Positions 25,614 through 34,183 of a stretch of DNA of 42,279 nucleotides are shown here, in pieces; the first letter of the stretch is position 1; each line of letters starts with the position of its first letter. Source of the DNA: Campylobacter concisus (GTDB taxonomy: Bacteria > Campylobacterota > Campylobacteria > Campylobacterales > Campylobacteraceae). Below the pieces are notes generated by a model that was given only the letters and a program-made list of their open reading frames with translations, was not told the DNA's origin and searched no databases. The position numbers were made by a program, and so were the translations under genes. Location of the stretch: the NCBI GenBank assembly GCA_002092835.1, contig LVWL01000002.1, forward strand, positions 1-42,279. Reading direction: 5' to 3'.

Positions 25614-26003
25614 ATGTCACATTCAGAGCTTGAAAGTACCTATTTTGGTGCATTTATCATACTTTTACTAGCGACTTGTTCATTTTGTTTAATAACATTC
25701 TTATCTTCAAAAATAAGTAAAAAATTAGCCAACCGCAATACCCAGCGTCTAAAACTTGGCTTTTATGAGTGTGGTCCAACCACCGTAAAACAGCCAAACA
25801 AGATAAATATCCACTACTTTTTTTATGGAATTTTATTTATTTTGTTTGATGTTGAGGTCATTTTTATGTATCCGTGGGCGGTGGATTTTAGGCTACTTGG
25901 AATTTTTGGACTAATCGAAATGTTGCTTTTTGTGGCGATTTTACTTATCGGCTTTGCTTATGCTTGGCAAAAAGGAGTCTTTAAATGGCAAAGCATCAGA
26001 TAA
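25614..26003 (+). CDS. nuoA: NADH-quinone oxidoreductase (complex I) subunit A
   Basis: This 129-residue membrane subunit of complex I has three helices (about residues 10-32, 64-84, 95-117). It carries the family signature [11 protein letters not shown] after the first loop and [20 protein letters not shown] in helix 2, with Asp79 and Glu81 in the quinone/proton coupling region. It is the first gene of the 14-gene operon; its end overlaps nuoB by 19 nt. The AAGGCAAAGT ribosome region supports the start. Confidence 0.96.
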   Translation: MSHSELESTYFGAFIILLLATCSFCLITFLSSKISKKLANRNTQRLKLGFYECGPTTVKQPNKINIHYFFYGILFILFDVEVIFMYPWAVDFRLLGIFGLIEMLLFVAILLIGFAYAWQKGVFKWQSIR

Positions 26004-26497
26004 ACTACGCTGCAAATGGCGGCTTGCCAGTAGTTTTAACAACCGTTGATAAGCTAGTTCAATGGGGCAGGAGCAACTCGCTTTGGGCTCTTAGCTACGG
26101 GCTTGCTTGCTGTGCGATCGAGATGATGGCAAGTGGCGCTAGCAGATATGACTTTGATAGATTTGGCACCATTTTTAGGGCAAGTCCAAGACACTCAGAG
26201 GTGATGATTATAGCTGGCACGCTAACTAAAAAACACGCTGAGTTTACAAGACGTCTTTACGACCAGATGCCTGAGCCAAAATGGGTCATCTCGATGGGTA
26301 GCTGCGCGAACACTGGCGGCATGTTTAATACCTACTCTACCGTTCAAGGCGTAGATAGGATAATACCTGTTGATATCTACATCCCAGGCTGTGCCCCACG
26401 TCCAGAGACGCTTCAATACGCACTTATGATGCTTCAAAAAAAGATAAGAAAGCAAAGTGCATTTAGGGCGCAAAAGCCAAGAAAGCTTGAGATATGA
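25985..26497 (+). CDS. nuoB: Complex I subunit B (N2 cluster protein)
   Basis: This 170-residue peripheral arm subunit holds the terminal 4Fe-4S cluster N2 that reduces quinone. The four ligands are present: Cys42-Cys43 in [10 protein letters not shown], Cys107 in GSCANTGG and Cys136 in [23 protein letters not shown] precedes the ATG, inside the end of nuoA. It overlaps nuoC by 4 nt (ATGA). Confidence 0.97.
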   Translation: MAKHQINYAANGGLPVVLTTVDKLVQWGRSNSLWALSYGLACCAIEMMASGASRYDFDRFGTIFRASPRHSEVMIIAGTLTKKHAEFTRRLYDQMPEPKWVISMGSCANTGGMFNTYSTVQGVDRIIPVDIYIPGCAPRPETLQYALMMLQKKIRKQSAFRAQKPRKLEI

Positions 26498-27252
26498 GAG
26501 AGTATAAGCCAAAGAATGATCTGCAAAAAAAGCAGTATTACAAAGAAAAATTTTATATAGAAAAGCAGACGCCAAAAGATGAGGCAAGAGGTTCTAAATT
26601 TGATGAAGAGCTAGCCATCTTAGAGCAAAACGGAGTAGAAATTTTATCTAGCTATGTGGAGTTTGATCAGCTTGTAATTTATGTAAATTCTAGTGAAAAT
26701 TTTAAAGCTCTTAAGACACTAAAAAGCTTTGGTTACGAACAGCTTAGCGAGCTTGCAGCACTTGATTTCACAAGTCAAAAAGGCGGATATGAAGTTTTTT
26801 ATCAATTGCTTAGTATCAGTAAAAATAGACGCGTCCGCGTAAAATGCTTTGTAAAAAAGGATGAAATGCTAAAAAGCGTTTGCGAGCTTTATAAAAGCGC
26901 GAACTGGGCTGAGCGCGAGATGTATGATTTAAGCGGCGTTCTCATTAAAGATCATCCAAATTTAAAACGTCTCATCATGCCTGATGACTGGCACTCACAC
27001 CCGCTCTTAAGGAGCTATCCGCTAGTGGGCGACGAGGCTGCTAAATGGTACGAGGTGGATAAAATTTTTGGAAGCGAGTTTAGAGAGCAAATTGGCGAAG
27101 AGAACCGCGATCCAGCATATGTGGATGAGAAAGATACCTTTGGATTTTCAAGAGTATTTAGCGAAGAGTACGAGTATCAAGAAGATGGCGGCGTAAAATT
27201 TGTCAAAAAGGCTAAATTTAACCAAAGCCAGATAGTAAAGGAAAGACCTTGA
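26494..27252 (+). CDS. nuoC: Complex I subunit C (30 kDa)
   Basis: This 252-residue peripheral arm subunit has the 30-kDa family signature [23 protein letters not shown] and [11 protein letters not shown] in the middle. The N-terminal 45 residues are Lys-rich and longer than in many homologues. It is separate from nuoD, unlike the fused NuoCD of E. coli. Overlaps nuoB and nuoD by 4 nt each. Confidence 0.96.
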   Translation: MREYKPKNDLQKKQYYKEKFYIEKQTPKDEARGSKFDEELAILEQNGVEILSSYVEFDQLVIYVNSSENFKALKTLKSFGYEQLSELAALDFTSQKGGYEVFYQLLSISKNRRVRVKCFVKKDEMLKSVCELYKSANWAEREMYDLSGVLIKDHPNLKRLIMPDDWHSHPLLRSYPLVGDEAAKWYEVDKIFGSEFREQIGEENRDPAYVDEKDTFGFSRVFSEEYEYQEDGGVKFVKKAKFNQSQIVKERP

Positions 27253-28478
27253 GTCAGTCACCAAACCGCTTAAAACCATTTTTTGAAAATTTAGAATTTG
27301 AGCAAAATGATGGCAAGATGATACTAAATTTTGGCCCACAGCACCCAAGTGCACACGGACAGCTAAAGCTTGTGCTAGAGCTTGACGGCGAAAAGGTGGT
27401 GCGAGCGCTGCCAGAGGTTGGCTTTATGCACCGAGGCGTTGAAAAGATGGCTGAAAATATGACCTATCAGGAGTTTATCCCAGTAACTGACAGGGTGGAC
27501 TACATAGCATCGAGCGCTAATAACTACGCATTTTGCGCCGCTGTGGAGAAGCTTTGCGCTATCGAAGTGCCTCGCCGTGCGCAGATCATTAGAGTTATGC
27601 TTTTGGAGCTAAATCGTATCAGCTCGCACCTTTTATTTTTAGCTACACACGCCCTTGACGTGGGGGCTATGAGCGTATTTTTATACGCATTTAGAGAGCG
27701 CGAATACGTCCTTGATCTCATAGAAAAATACTGCGGCGCAAGGCTAACTCATAGCTCGATAAGGATCGGTGGCGTGCCGCTTGATCTGCCTGATGGCTGG
27801 TGCGAGGAGCTGCTTAAATTTTGCGAGAAATTTCCAAGCGACATCACGCTTTATGAAGATCTGCTAAGTGAAAATAGAATTTGGCAAGCAAGACTTGTTG
27901 ATGTGGGCGTAATTAGCAAAGAGCTAGCCCTTAGTAGCGGCTGCTCTGGCGTCATGCTAAGAGCAAGCGGGATCGCACGTGATATAAGAAAAGAAGAGTC
28001 TTATCTCATCTACGACGAGTTAGAATTTGACGTACCTTACGCCACTAAAGGCGACTGCTACGCAAGGTATCTGCTTTACATGAAAGAGATGCGTGAGTGC
28101 GTGAAAATTTTAAAGCAGTGCGTTAGCAAGTATCAGACAAGCAGCCCCGCTATCATCGCCGACGCGCCAGATTACGTGAGCGCTTCAAAAGAGCAGATAA
28201 TGAGCCAAAACTACTCACTAATGCAACATTTTGTGCTAATAACTCAGGGACTAAAGCCTCCAAAAGGTGAAATTTATTTTGCTAGCGAGTCGCCAAAGGG
28301 CGAGCTTGGAATTTATATAAACTCGGACGGCAGTGCAAGCCCATACCGCCTAAAAATTCGCACGCCAAGCTTTTGGCACTGCGCTATTTACGAAGATTTA
28401 TTAGTAGGTCAGTACGTTGCTGACGTCGCTACGATAATTGGTAGCACAAATATCATCTTAGGCGAGGTCGATAGATGA
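27249..28478 (+). CDS. nuoD: Complex I subunit D (49 kDa)
   Basis: This 409-residue subunit, related to the hydrogenase large subunit, forms the quinone-binding pocket with NuoB. The start is TTG at 27249, overlapping the stop of nuoC by 4 nt with GGAAAG upstream. Motifs seen are ILNFGPQHPSAHGQLKLVLE near residue 25, VGFMHRGVEKMAEN, and the C-terminal LLVGQYVADVATIIGSTNIILGEVDR. It overlaps the next gene by 4 nt. Confidence 0.96.
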   Translation: MSQSPNRLKPFFENLEFEQNDGKMILNFGPQHPSAHGQLKLVLELDGEKVVRALPEVGFMHRGVEKMAENMTYQEFIPVTDRVDYIASSANNYAFCAAVEKLCAIEVPRRAQIIRVMLLELNRISSHLLFLATHALDVGAMSVFLYAFREREYVLDLIEKYCGARLTHSSIRIGGVPLDLPDGWCEELLKFCEKFPSDITLYEDLLSENRIWQARLVDVGVISKELALSSGCSGVMLRASGIARDIRKEESYLIYDELEFDVPYATKGDCYARYLLYMKEMRECVKILKQCVSKYQTSSPAIIADAPDYVSASKEQIMSQNYSLMQHFVLITQGLKPPKGEIYFASESPKGELGIYINSDGSASPYRLKIRTPSFWHCAIYEDLLVGQYVADVATIIGSTNIILGEVDR

Positions 28479-28705
28479 GAAGGGTCGATCTTAGGCACTT
28501 AAAGAGTGAGTTTTTGAGCGCTCTTGGACAGCAGATAAAGGCTGGCGAGCCTGGCGAAGTGATTATATTTTTATTTGAGATAGGCGATTTTAGTGGTGTG
28601 ACAAAGGCTGTAAATTTAGCCTATAATCTAAACTGCGAAGTGATGAACTCGCTTAAATTTAACCAAGTTGATTGGGTATTAACCATAAAAAAGGGCAAGA
28701 TATGA
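28475..28705 (+). CDS. Short complex I protein replacing NuoE (Cj1575c-like)
   Basis: This 76-residue protein sits where nuoE normally lies but lacks the thioredoxin-like fold and the four Cys of NuoE; it contains only Cys60 (NCEVMN). It resembles the short protein at the same place in C. jejuni. In C. jejuni, Cj1574c/Cj1575c stand in for NuoE/NuoF and complex I accepts electrons from flavodoxin instead of NADH. It overlaps both neighbours by 4 nt, so its amount is tied to that of the complex. Identity rests on position and general similarity. Confidence 0.85.
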   Translation: MRRVDLRHLKSEFLSALGQQIKAGEPGEVIIFLFEIGDFSGVTKAVNLAYNLNCEVMNSLKFNQVDWVLTIKKGKI

Positions 28706-29412
28706 AATTTAATGATTTAATAGCAGGCAAAAGCTTAAGCATCGCAAATTTACTAAGCTTGAGCGACAAAAGTTTAGCAAAAAAGATAAAAGAGCACGAG
28801 TTTAAATACATCTCTTGCATCGAAGATAGCGAGCTTGGCGGCGAAAATTTAATCCGCTGCGAAATAGGCTCAATAAGCTATGTCTTAGCTCTTCTTTGCA
28901 AATACGCAAATTTGTCTTGCGATGAGTTTTTTAGCGAGCTTGATGATGGGCTGATAAGCGGCGAGTGCAATGTTGGTGAAGAGGAATTTGAAGAGCTAGG
29001 CGAGTGGATAAAGGATGTTAAAAACATCGTTATTGATGATTCATTTTTTACTCATCCAGATAAAGATGCGATCTTTTGGCTACTTGAAATTTTAGGCAAA
29101 AATGTTGTTTTGGCTGGTGGTTGCAGGAAAGAATTTAATGATTATCACAAAATAGACGAGCTAAAAGAGCTTGAAAATTTTGACGGAGCGGTCGTTTATC
29201 TAAACAAAAACGCAAGCGATGAGATCGTAGGCGGCGTGCAATTTGGCATCGTAGCAAAGGCAAAAGATGGCGATATACTAGAACTTAAAGCAAAAGATTT
29301 TAGCGTGAGGGCAAAATTTAAACTAGACCATTCGCTAAAAGGTACAGTTGCGATATTTGGCGCAAAAGAGTTTGATGGATACGCATTTAAACAAGTAGTA
29401 GTCAGTAAATGA
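28702..29412 (+). CDS. Complex I protein replacing NuoF (Cj1574c-like)
   Basis: This 236-residue protein starts at the ATG that overlaps the preceding stop (ATGA); an in-frame codon at 28672 would add 10 residues but sits deep in the upstream gene. It sits where nuoF normally lies but has no FMN/NADH-binding motif and no CxxCxxC cluster motif. The N-terminal half is acidic (EFFSELDDGLISGECNVGEEEFEEL). The middle (AIFWLLEILGKNVVLAGGCRKEFND) and the basic end (FALKSF-like strands, FKLDHSLKGTVAIFGAKEFDG) suggest an alpha/beta fold. Known for C. jejuni: this protein is needed for flavodoxin-dependent activity. Confidence 0.87.
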   Translation: MKFNDLIAGKSLSIANLLSLSDKSLAKKIKEHEFKYISCIEDSELGGENLIRCEIGSISYVLALLCKYANLSCDEFFSELDDGLISGECNVGEEEFEELGEWIKDVKNIVIDDSFFTHPDKDAIFWLLEILGKNVVLAGGCRKEFNDYHKIDELKELENFDGAVVYLNKNASDEIVGGVQFGIVAKAKDGDILELKAKDFSVRAKFKLDHSLKGTVAIFGAKEFDGYAFKQVVVSK

Positions 29413-31709
29413 AAATAAGCATAAATGATCAAATTTTAGAAGCAGATGAGGGCGAGAGCATCCTAAATATCGCAAGAGCAAATGGAATTTATATCCCAGC
29501 TCTTTGCTATCTTAGCGGCTGCTCACCAACTCTTGCTTGTAGGCTTTGCATGGTCGAGGCAAATGGCAAAGTAGTTTATAGCTGTAATGCCAAAGCAAAA
29601 GAGGATATGCAAATTTATACAAACACGCCAGAAATCGTTGCCGAGCGAAATGCGATCATGCAGACTTACTGCGTAAATCATCCGATTCAATGTGGCGTTT
29701 GTGACAAAAGTGGCGAATGCGAACTACAAAATTTAACCACGCATCTAAAAGTAAATGAACAAAAATTTGCCATCGCTGACACGCACAAACCACATAAAAA
29801 ATGGGGGCTAATCAACTACGATCCAGCTCTTTGCATAGTCTGCGAAAGATGTGTCACTGTTTGCAAAGACAGGATCGGTGAGAGTGCGCTAAAGACCGTA
29901 CCAAGGGGCGTTGAGGTACCAAAAGAGCTAAAAGAGAGTATGCCAAAAGATGCCTACGCAGTTTTTAGCAAGATGCAAAAAAGCTTAATAGGTCCAAGCG
30001 TGGGCGAGAGTCTTGACTGCTCATTTTGTGGCGAGTGTATCAGCGTTTGTCCTACTGGAGCACTTATTAGTTCGCATTTTCAATATAGCACAAATATCTG
30101 GGAGCTAAACCCTATCCCAGCAGCAAATCCACACCAAAGTGATTGCGAGCTAATTTACTATGACATAAAAGAAAAGAGCACTAGCGATAGAAGTAAGCAA
30201 ATTTACCGCGTCAGCAATGATTTTACATTTGGCGAGATAAGTGGAGCAGCTAGGTTTGGCTATGACTTTCACAACGAGCTTGCCTGTAAGAATGAAGAGA
30301 AATTTAAAGAGATTGTTTTAAATATTAAAAATGGTGCGATCAAAAATATAAAATTTAATAGCTTCATCACGAACGAAGAGGCCCTTATTTTAGAGCGTTT
30401 AAGAGAGAAATTTGATCTAAATTTAATAAATAATGAGGCGCTAAATTATCAAAAATTTTTAAATAAATTTAGCGAAATTAGTGGGCTTAGCTCGTATAAC
30501 GCAGACTATGAAGATATTAAAAATAGCGATTTTATCATCACTGCTGGTAGTTTCTTAAGGCATGAGAGTCCAGTGACAAGCTTTAAGTTAAATAATGCTT
30601 TAAAAATGAATAAGGCAGCTGGAATTTACTTTCATCACATAGCCGATGAGATCGTTAAAAAATATTCTAAAAATTTTATCTATGTAGCGCATGAAGCTGG
30701 GGAGCTGGAGCAAATTTTACTTTTTATACTTAAAAACTGGGGTGAAAATTTACCTAGCGCACTTACATCAAAACTTGAAAATTTTGATGAAAATTTTGGC
30801 TTAGATGTACCGGCTTTAAGTGAGGGCAAAAGCAAATTTACGCTCATTTTAGGAAGCGATTTTTATACGGACGAAAATGCGAATTTACTAGCCGCACTTA
30901 CTGGAGTGATCTCAAGAGCTACGCCGTTTCGTGTGATGCTAATTCCACCACGCACAAACTCACTTGGCGTTGCTAAAATTTGCACTCTTGCAAGCGAGAA
31001 AAAGTCTGGTAAGACGCTTGGCTATAACGAAAATGGTGATTATAAATTTAGCATTTTTGAAGGCGACATCGATGCTAGCGCACTAAATCAGCAAGAAGGA
31101 ACATTTACAAGCATAAATAACGCCCTAGTGCTAACAAATGTGGCGATACCGCACAAAGGTTATTTTCTAAACGATATCGCAAATGCACTTGGACTAATGG
31201 CTAAAGATACGATTGATTACACACCAAATTTACCAAAAGAAAAGGGTTATAAAGGCATTAAATTTGATGATTTAGAAAATTTTTACGCAAACGACGGCAC
31301 AAGTCACAGAGGCTACAAGCTTGAAATTTCAAATTTTATACCAAATGATGATATAGAGCCACTTTTAAAAGATAGTAAGAGTATAAATTCAAAAGATGAT
31401 GAGGCACTTATAAATCTTGCAAATCCTATAAATTTGCCATCATTTTTTGCAAACTATGCCACGCAAACAGCCAAAAGAGCGAAGCTTTATGCAAGTAGCG
31501 AATTTATGACTAAATTTGAAATTTCACAAAATGAAGCGATTATTTTAGAAAAAGATGGGCACAAGCTTGCCATTTGCGTGGAGCTTGATAGCGAACTTGG
31601 CGGAGTTGGTGCGTATTTAGGTGATTATGATGACAAACTTGATGTAAACGTTATATTTAATGGCAAAAGCTACGCCGCAGTTAAAATCACAAAGGCAAAA
31701 GATGAGTGA
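29409..31709 (+). CDS. nuoG: Complex I subunit G (iron-sulfur, molybdopterin-like)
   Basis: This 766-residue peripheral arm subunit binds a 2Fe-2S cluster with Cys33, Cys44, Cys47 and Cys59. It has a His-ligated 4Fe-4S cluster with His91, Cys95, Cys98 and Cys104. Two further 4Fe-4S motifs follow at 142-152 (CIVCERCVTVC) and 204-214 (CSFCGECISVC). The C-terminal half is a degenerate molybdopterin oxidoreductase domain. It is slightly shorter than the C. jejuni protein (about 820 residues). In the absence of NuoE and NuoF it is the likely docking point for the electron donor. Overlaps the preceding gene by 4 nt and nuoH by 8 nt. Confidence 0.95.
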   Translation: MKISINDQILEADEGESILNIARANGIYIPALCYLSGCSPTLACRLCMVEANGKVVYSCNAKAKEDMQIYTNTPEIVAERNAIMQTYCVNHPIQCGVCDKSGECELQNLTTHLKVNEQKFAIADTHKPHKKWGLINYDPALCIVCERCVTVCKDRIGESALKTVPRGVEVPKELKESMPKDAYAVFSKMQKSLIGPSVGESLDCSFCGECISVCPTGALISSHFQYSTNIWELNPIPAANPHQSDCELIYYDIKEKSTSDRSKQIYRVSNDFTFGEISGAARFGYDFHNELACKNEEKFKEIVLNIKNGAIKNIKFNSFITNEEALILERLREKFDLNLINNEALNYQKFLNKFSEISGLSSYNADYEDIKNSDFIITAGSFLRHESPVTSFKLNNALKMNKAAGIYFHHIADEIVKKYSKNFIYVAHEAGELEQILLFILKNWGENLPSALTSKLENFDENFGLDVPALSEGKSKFTLILGSDFYTDENANLLAALTGVISRATPFRVMLIPPRTNSLGVAKICTLASEKKSGKTLGYNENGDYKFSIFEGDIDASALNQQEGTFTSINNALVLTNVAIPHKGYFLNDIANALGLMAKDTIDYTPNLPKEKGYKGIKFDDLENFYANDGTSHRGYKLEISNFIPNDDIEPLLKDSKSINSKDDEALINLANPINLPSFFANYATQTAKRAKLYASSEFMTKFEISQNEAIILEKDGHKLAICVELDSELGGVGAYLGDYDDKLDVNVIFNGKSYAAVKITKAKDE

Positions 31710-32697
31710 AACACTATTTTTTGTGCTAAGCACTATCATGAAAGCCGTGGTCATCTTAGCCGTCATGGCAAGCCTTGCAGGACTTGCGACTTATGCTGAG
31801 AGAAAGGTACTAGCCTACATGCAGCGCCGCGTTGGGCCTGATATGGTTGGACCTGCTGGGATTTTACAGATAGTAGCTGACATGATAAAACTCTTTACAA
31901 AAGAGGACATCGTGCCAGCAAATACGAATAAATTTATCTTTTTAATAGCTCCACTAATATCAGCCATCGCCGCATTTGCAGCGCTTGCACCTGTGCCGTT
32001 TTTGCCTGAGTTTGAAATTTTTGGACATACATTACGTCCGATTCTCTCAGATATAAATGTTGGTATTTTATACATCGCTGGTGTTGCTTCAGTTTGCGTC
32101 TTTTCTCCACTTGCAGCAGGTCTTGCAAGCTATAATAAATTTGCATTAATTAGCGCGGCTCGCGCGGTAGTCTCACTTCTTAGTTTCGAAATAGTAGCTG
32201 GCATGGCTCTTTTAAGCGTCGTAATGGTAACTAGCTCACTCTCACTTGTGGATATAAACAACTATCAAAAAGGAATTTTTGGCTGGCTTATATTTAAGCA
32301 GCCACTTGCCTTTTTGCTCTTTTTAATAGCAAGCTTTGTGGAGTGCAATAGAACGCCATTTTGCTTAATAGAAAACGAAACAGAAATAGTAGCAGGCTAT
32401 GGCACCGAGTATAGCGGCATGAGATGGGCGATGTTTTTCATCGGCGAATACACAAATATGATCGCTGCTAGCATCATCATTACGATTTTATTTTTAGGTG
32501 GATTTAACGAATTTTTATTTATCCCAGGTGCTTTGATGATCATCTTAAAATCAAGCATTGTCTTTTTCTTTTTTATTTGGGTAAGGGCTTCATGGGCACA
32601 TTTAAGAGTTGATCAGTTAAGTACATTTTGCTGGAAAATTTTGCTTCCGCTTGGAATTTTAAATATCGTAATCACTGGCTTTATGCTACTAATCTAA
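31702..32697 (+). CDS. nuoH: Complex I subunit H
   Basis: This 331-residue membrane subunit with eight or nine helices closes the quinone chamber. The start is the ATG at 31702, inside the end of nuoG, giving the usual short N-terminus before helix 1; an upstream in-frame codon at 31660 is less likely. Signatures are AERKVLAYMQRRVGPDMVGP near residues 33-52, FVECNRTPFCLIENETEIVAGY around 215, and FFFIWVRASWAHLRVDQL near the C-terminus. Confidence 0.96.
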   Translation: MSETLFFVLSTIMKAVVILAVMASLAGLATYAERKVLAYMQRRVGPDMVGPAGILQIVADMIKLFTKEDIVPANTNKFIFLIAPLISAIAAFAALAPVPFLPEFEIFGHTLRPILSDINVGILYIAGVASVCVFSPLAAGLASYNKFALISAARAVVSLLSFEIVAGMALLSVVMVTSSLSLVDINNYQKGIFGWLIFKQPLAFLLFLIASFVECNRTPFCLIENETEIVAGYGTEYSGMRWAMFFIGEYTNMIAASIIITILFLGGFNEFLFIPGALMIILKSSIVFFFFIWVRASWAHLRVDQLSTFCWKILLPLGILNIVITGFMLLI

Positions 32698-32705
32698 GGC
32701 GAAAA

Positions 32706-33353
32706 ATGAGTGAGAAAAAATATATTTTAATAGATGAAAAGTTAAAGCCAAAGAGCGCGTTTGATAAATTTAAGCACTTCATCGTTGCCACATTTAAGCC
32801 TGATCTTTTGATCGGACTAAAAGTCACGATAAAGCAGATGCTCTTTAGCAAGTCGCATACTTTAAAATACCCTATGCAAAAGATGGAGCTAAATGCTAGA
32901 TATAGGGGTATTCACAAGCTTTTAAAATTTGTTGAAAGTGAAAATGAACGTTGCATTGGGTGCGGGCTATGTGAGAAAATTTGCGTTAGCAACTGTATTT
33001 CGATGAAGACTTCACTTGGTGAAGATGGCCGCAAAAAGGTCGCAAGCTACTCAATAAATTTAAGTAGATGCGTGTATTGTGGATTTTGTGCTGATGTTTG
33101 CCCTGAGCTTGCGATAGTATGTGGCACGGAGTATGAGGTCGCAAGTGAACATAGAGCTATTTTTGGCACGAAAGATGAGTTTTTAACAAAAGATAAATTT
33201 TTAAAAGATCAAAGCGAATTTGAAGGCTATGGCGCACTTGCTAAAAATTCTGACAGCTTGGTCAAAAAGACGCCAAATGCATTTATAAGCGAGAGTGAAA
33301 ATGAGACAAAAGTGGTGAGCGATATAAATTTACAAAGAGTAAAAAATGTATGA
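32706..33353 (+). CDS. nuoI: Complex I subunit I (two 4Fe-4S clusters)
   Basis: This 215-residue ferredoxin-like subunit passes electrons to NuoB. The start is the ATG at 32706 with AAGG 6 nt upstream, 8 nt after the nuoH stop; an in-frame codon at 32628 lies within nuoH. Cluster motifs are CIGCGLCEKICVSNC and CVYCGFCADVCPE. The C-terminal 60 residues are a polar tail rich in Lys, Glu and Ser, as in other Campylobacter NuoI. The stop overlaps the natural start of nuoJ (ATGTATGA). Confidence 0.96.
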   Translation: MSEKKYILIDEKLKPKSAFDKFKHFIVATFKPDLLIGLKVTIKQMLFSKSHTLKYPMQKMELNARYRGIHKLLKFVESENERCIGCGLCEKICVSNCISMKTSLGEDGRKKVASYSINLSRCVYCGFCADVCPELAIVCGTEYEVASEHRAIFGTKDEFLTKDKFLKDQSEFEGYGALAKNSDSLVKKTPNAFISESENETKVVSDINLQRVKNV

Positions 33354-33380
33354 GAGCTTTGCATTTTATCTTTTAGTGCC

Positions 33381-33881
33381 TTGATTCTGGTGAGCTTTTC
33401 TTTTAGCGTATTTTGTAAAAACGCATTAAACGCGGTCTCAGCTTTAGCTGCTGGCATGGTCTTTATCTCGGCTATATTTTTCTTGCTTGGAGCGGAATTT
33501 TTGGGTGTAGTACAGATAATAGTCTACACAGGCGCTGTGGTCGTTTTATATGCATTTGCGATGATGTTTTTTGATAGTAGCAAAGAGTGTGAACCAAAAA
33601 GTAGTAAAAGGGCAAAGATTATTGTCTATCTTTTAAGTAGCTTTGTAGCGCTGCTTTTGATATTTATATTTTTAGCGTCTATTTATAGCGTTAAGCTTGA
33701 GAGTTTAAATCCAGTGGTTGGTGAGCTTGGCAATATCGAGGCTATTGGAATTTTACTTTTTAGTAGGTATTTGATCGCTTTTGAGATGTGTGCCGTAATG
33801 CTTCTTGTTGCGATGGTTGCTGGCATCATCTTGATACACAAAGATATGAATAGCCAAAGCAGCCTAGAGGAGATACTATGA
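33381..33881 (+). CDS. nuoJ: Complex I subunit J, start shifted by an apparent one-base deletion
   Basis: The intact frame from TTG at 33381 encodes 166 residues with five helices and the GAVVVLYAFAMMFF signature of helix 3. The natural start is very probably the ATG at 33346, which overlaps nuoI and encodes MYESFAFYL. That frame meets TGA after 12 codons because the T run at 33371-33374 has four T; a fifth T would give FSALILVSF and join the two frames into 178 residues. The TTG has no good ribosome site. If the deletion is real, the subunit is lost or made poorly from the TTG. If it is a base-call error, nuoJ runs 33346-33881. Overlaps nuoK by 4 nt. Confidence 0.85.
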   Translation: MILVSFSFSVFCKNALNAVSALAAGMVFISAIFFLLGAEFLGVVQIIVYTGAVVVLYAFAMMFFDSSKECEPKSSKRAKIIVYLLSSFVALLLIFIFLASIYSVKLESLNPVVGELGNIEAIGILLFSRYLIAFEMCAVMLLVAMVAGIILIHKDMNSQSSLEEIL

Positions 33882-34180
33882 TAGGTCTTACACATTACCT
33901 CATCCTAGCAAGCCTAGTCTTTGTAATAGGGCTAATTGGCATAATGCGAAGAAGAAATTTGATCATGCTATTTTTTTCAAGTGAAATTTTACTAAACTCA
34001 GCAAACATCGCCCTGGCTGCTATTTCAAAGTATTACTTTGACCTAACAGGCCAGATAGTTGCATTTTTTATAGTGGCTATCGCTGCTAGCGAGGTCGCCG
34101 TGGGGTTAGGGCTACTCGTGCTTTGGTACAAAAAGACTGGCAGCATCAGCCTAGAGTCAATGACAAATATGAAAGGCTAA
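33878..34180 (+). CDS. nuoK: Complex I subunit K
   Basis: This 100-residue antiporter-like membrane subunit has three helices. The conserved Glu residues in helices 2 and 3 are present in FFSSEILLNSANIAL (Glu36) and AIAASEVAVGLGLL (about Glu72). Its ATG overlaps the nuoJ stop, and nuoL starts 3 nt after its stop, with AAGGCTAAGGG as ribosome site. Confidence 0.96.
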   Translation: MIGLTHYLILASLVFVIGLIGIMRRRNLIMLFFSSEILLNSANIALAAISKYYFDLTGQIVAFFIVAIAASEVAVGLGLLVLWYKKTGSISLESMTNMKG

Positions 34181-34183
34181 GGG

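Noticed and set aside
33371-33374. Phase-variable T tract switching nuoJ
   Set aside because: Four T are far too few for slipped-strand switching; error or simple deletion is more likely.
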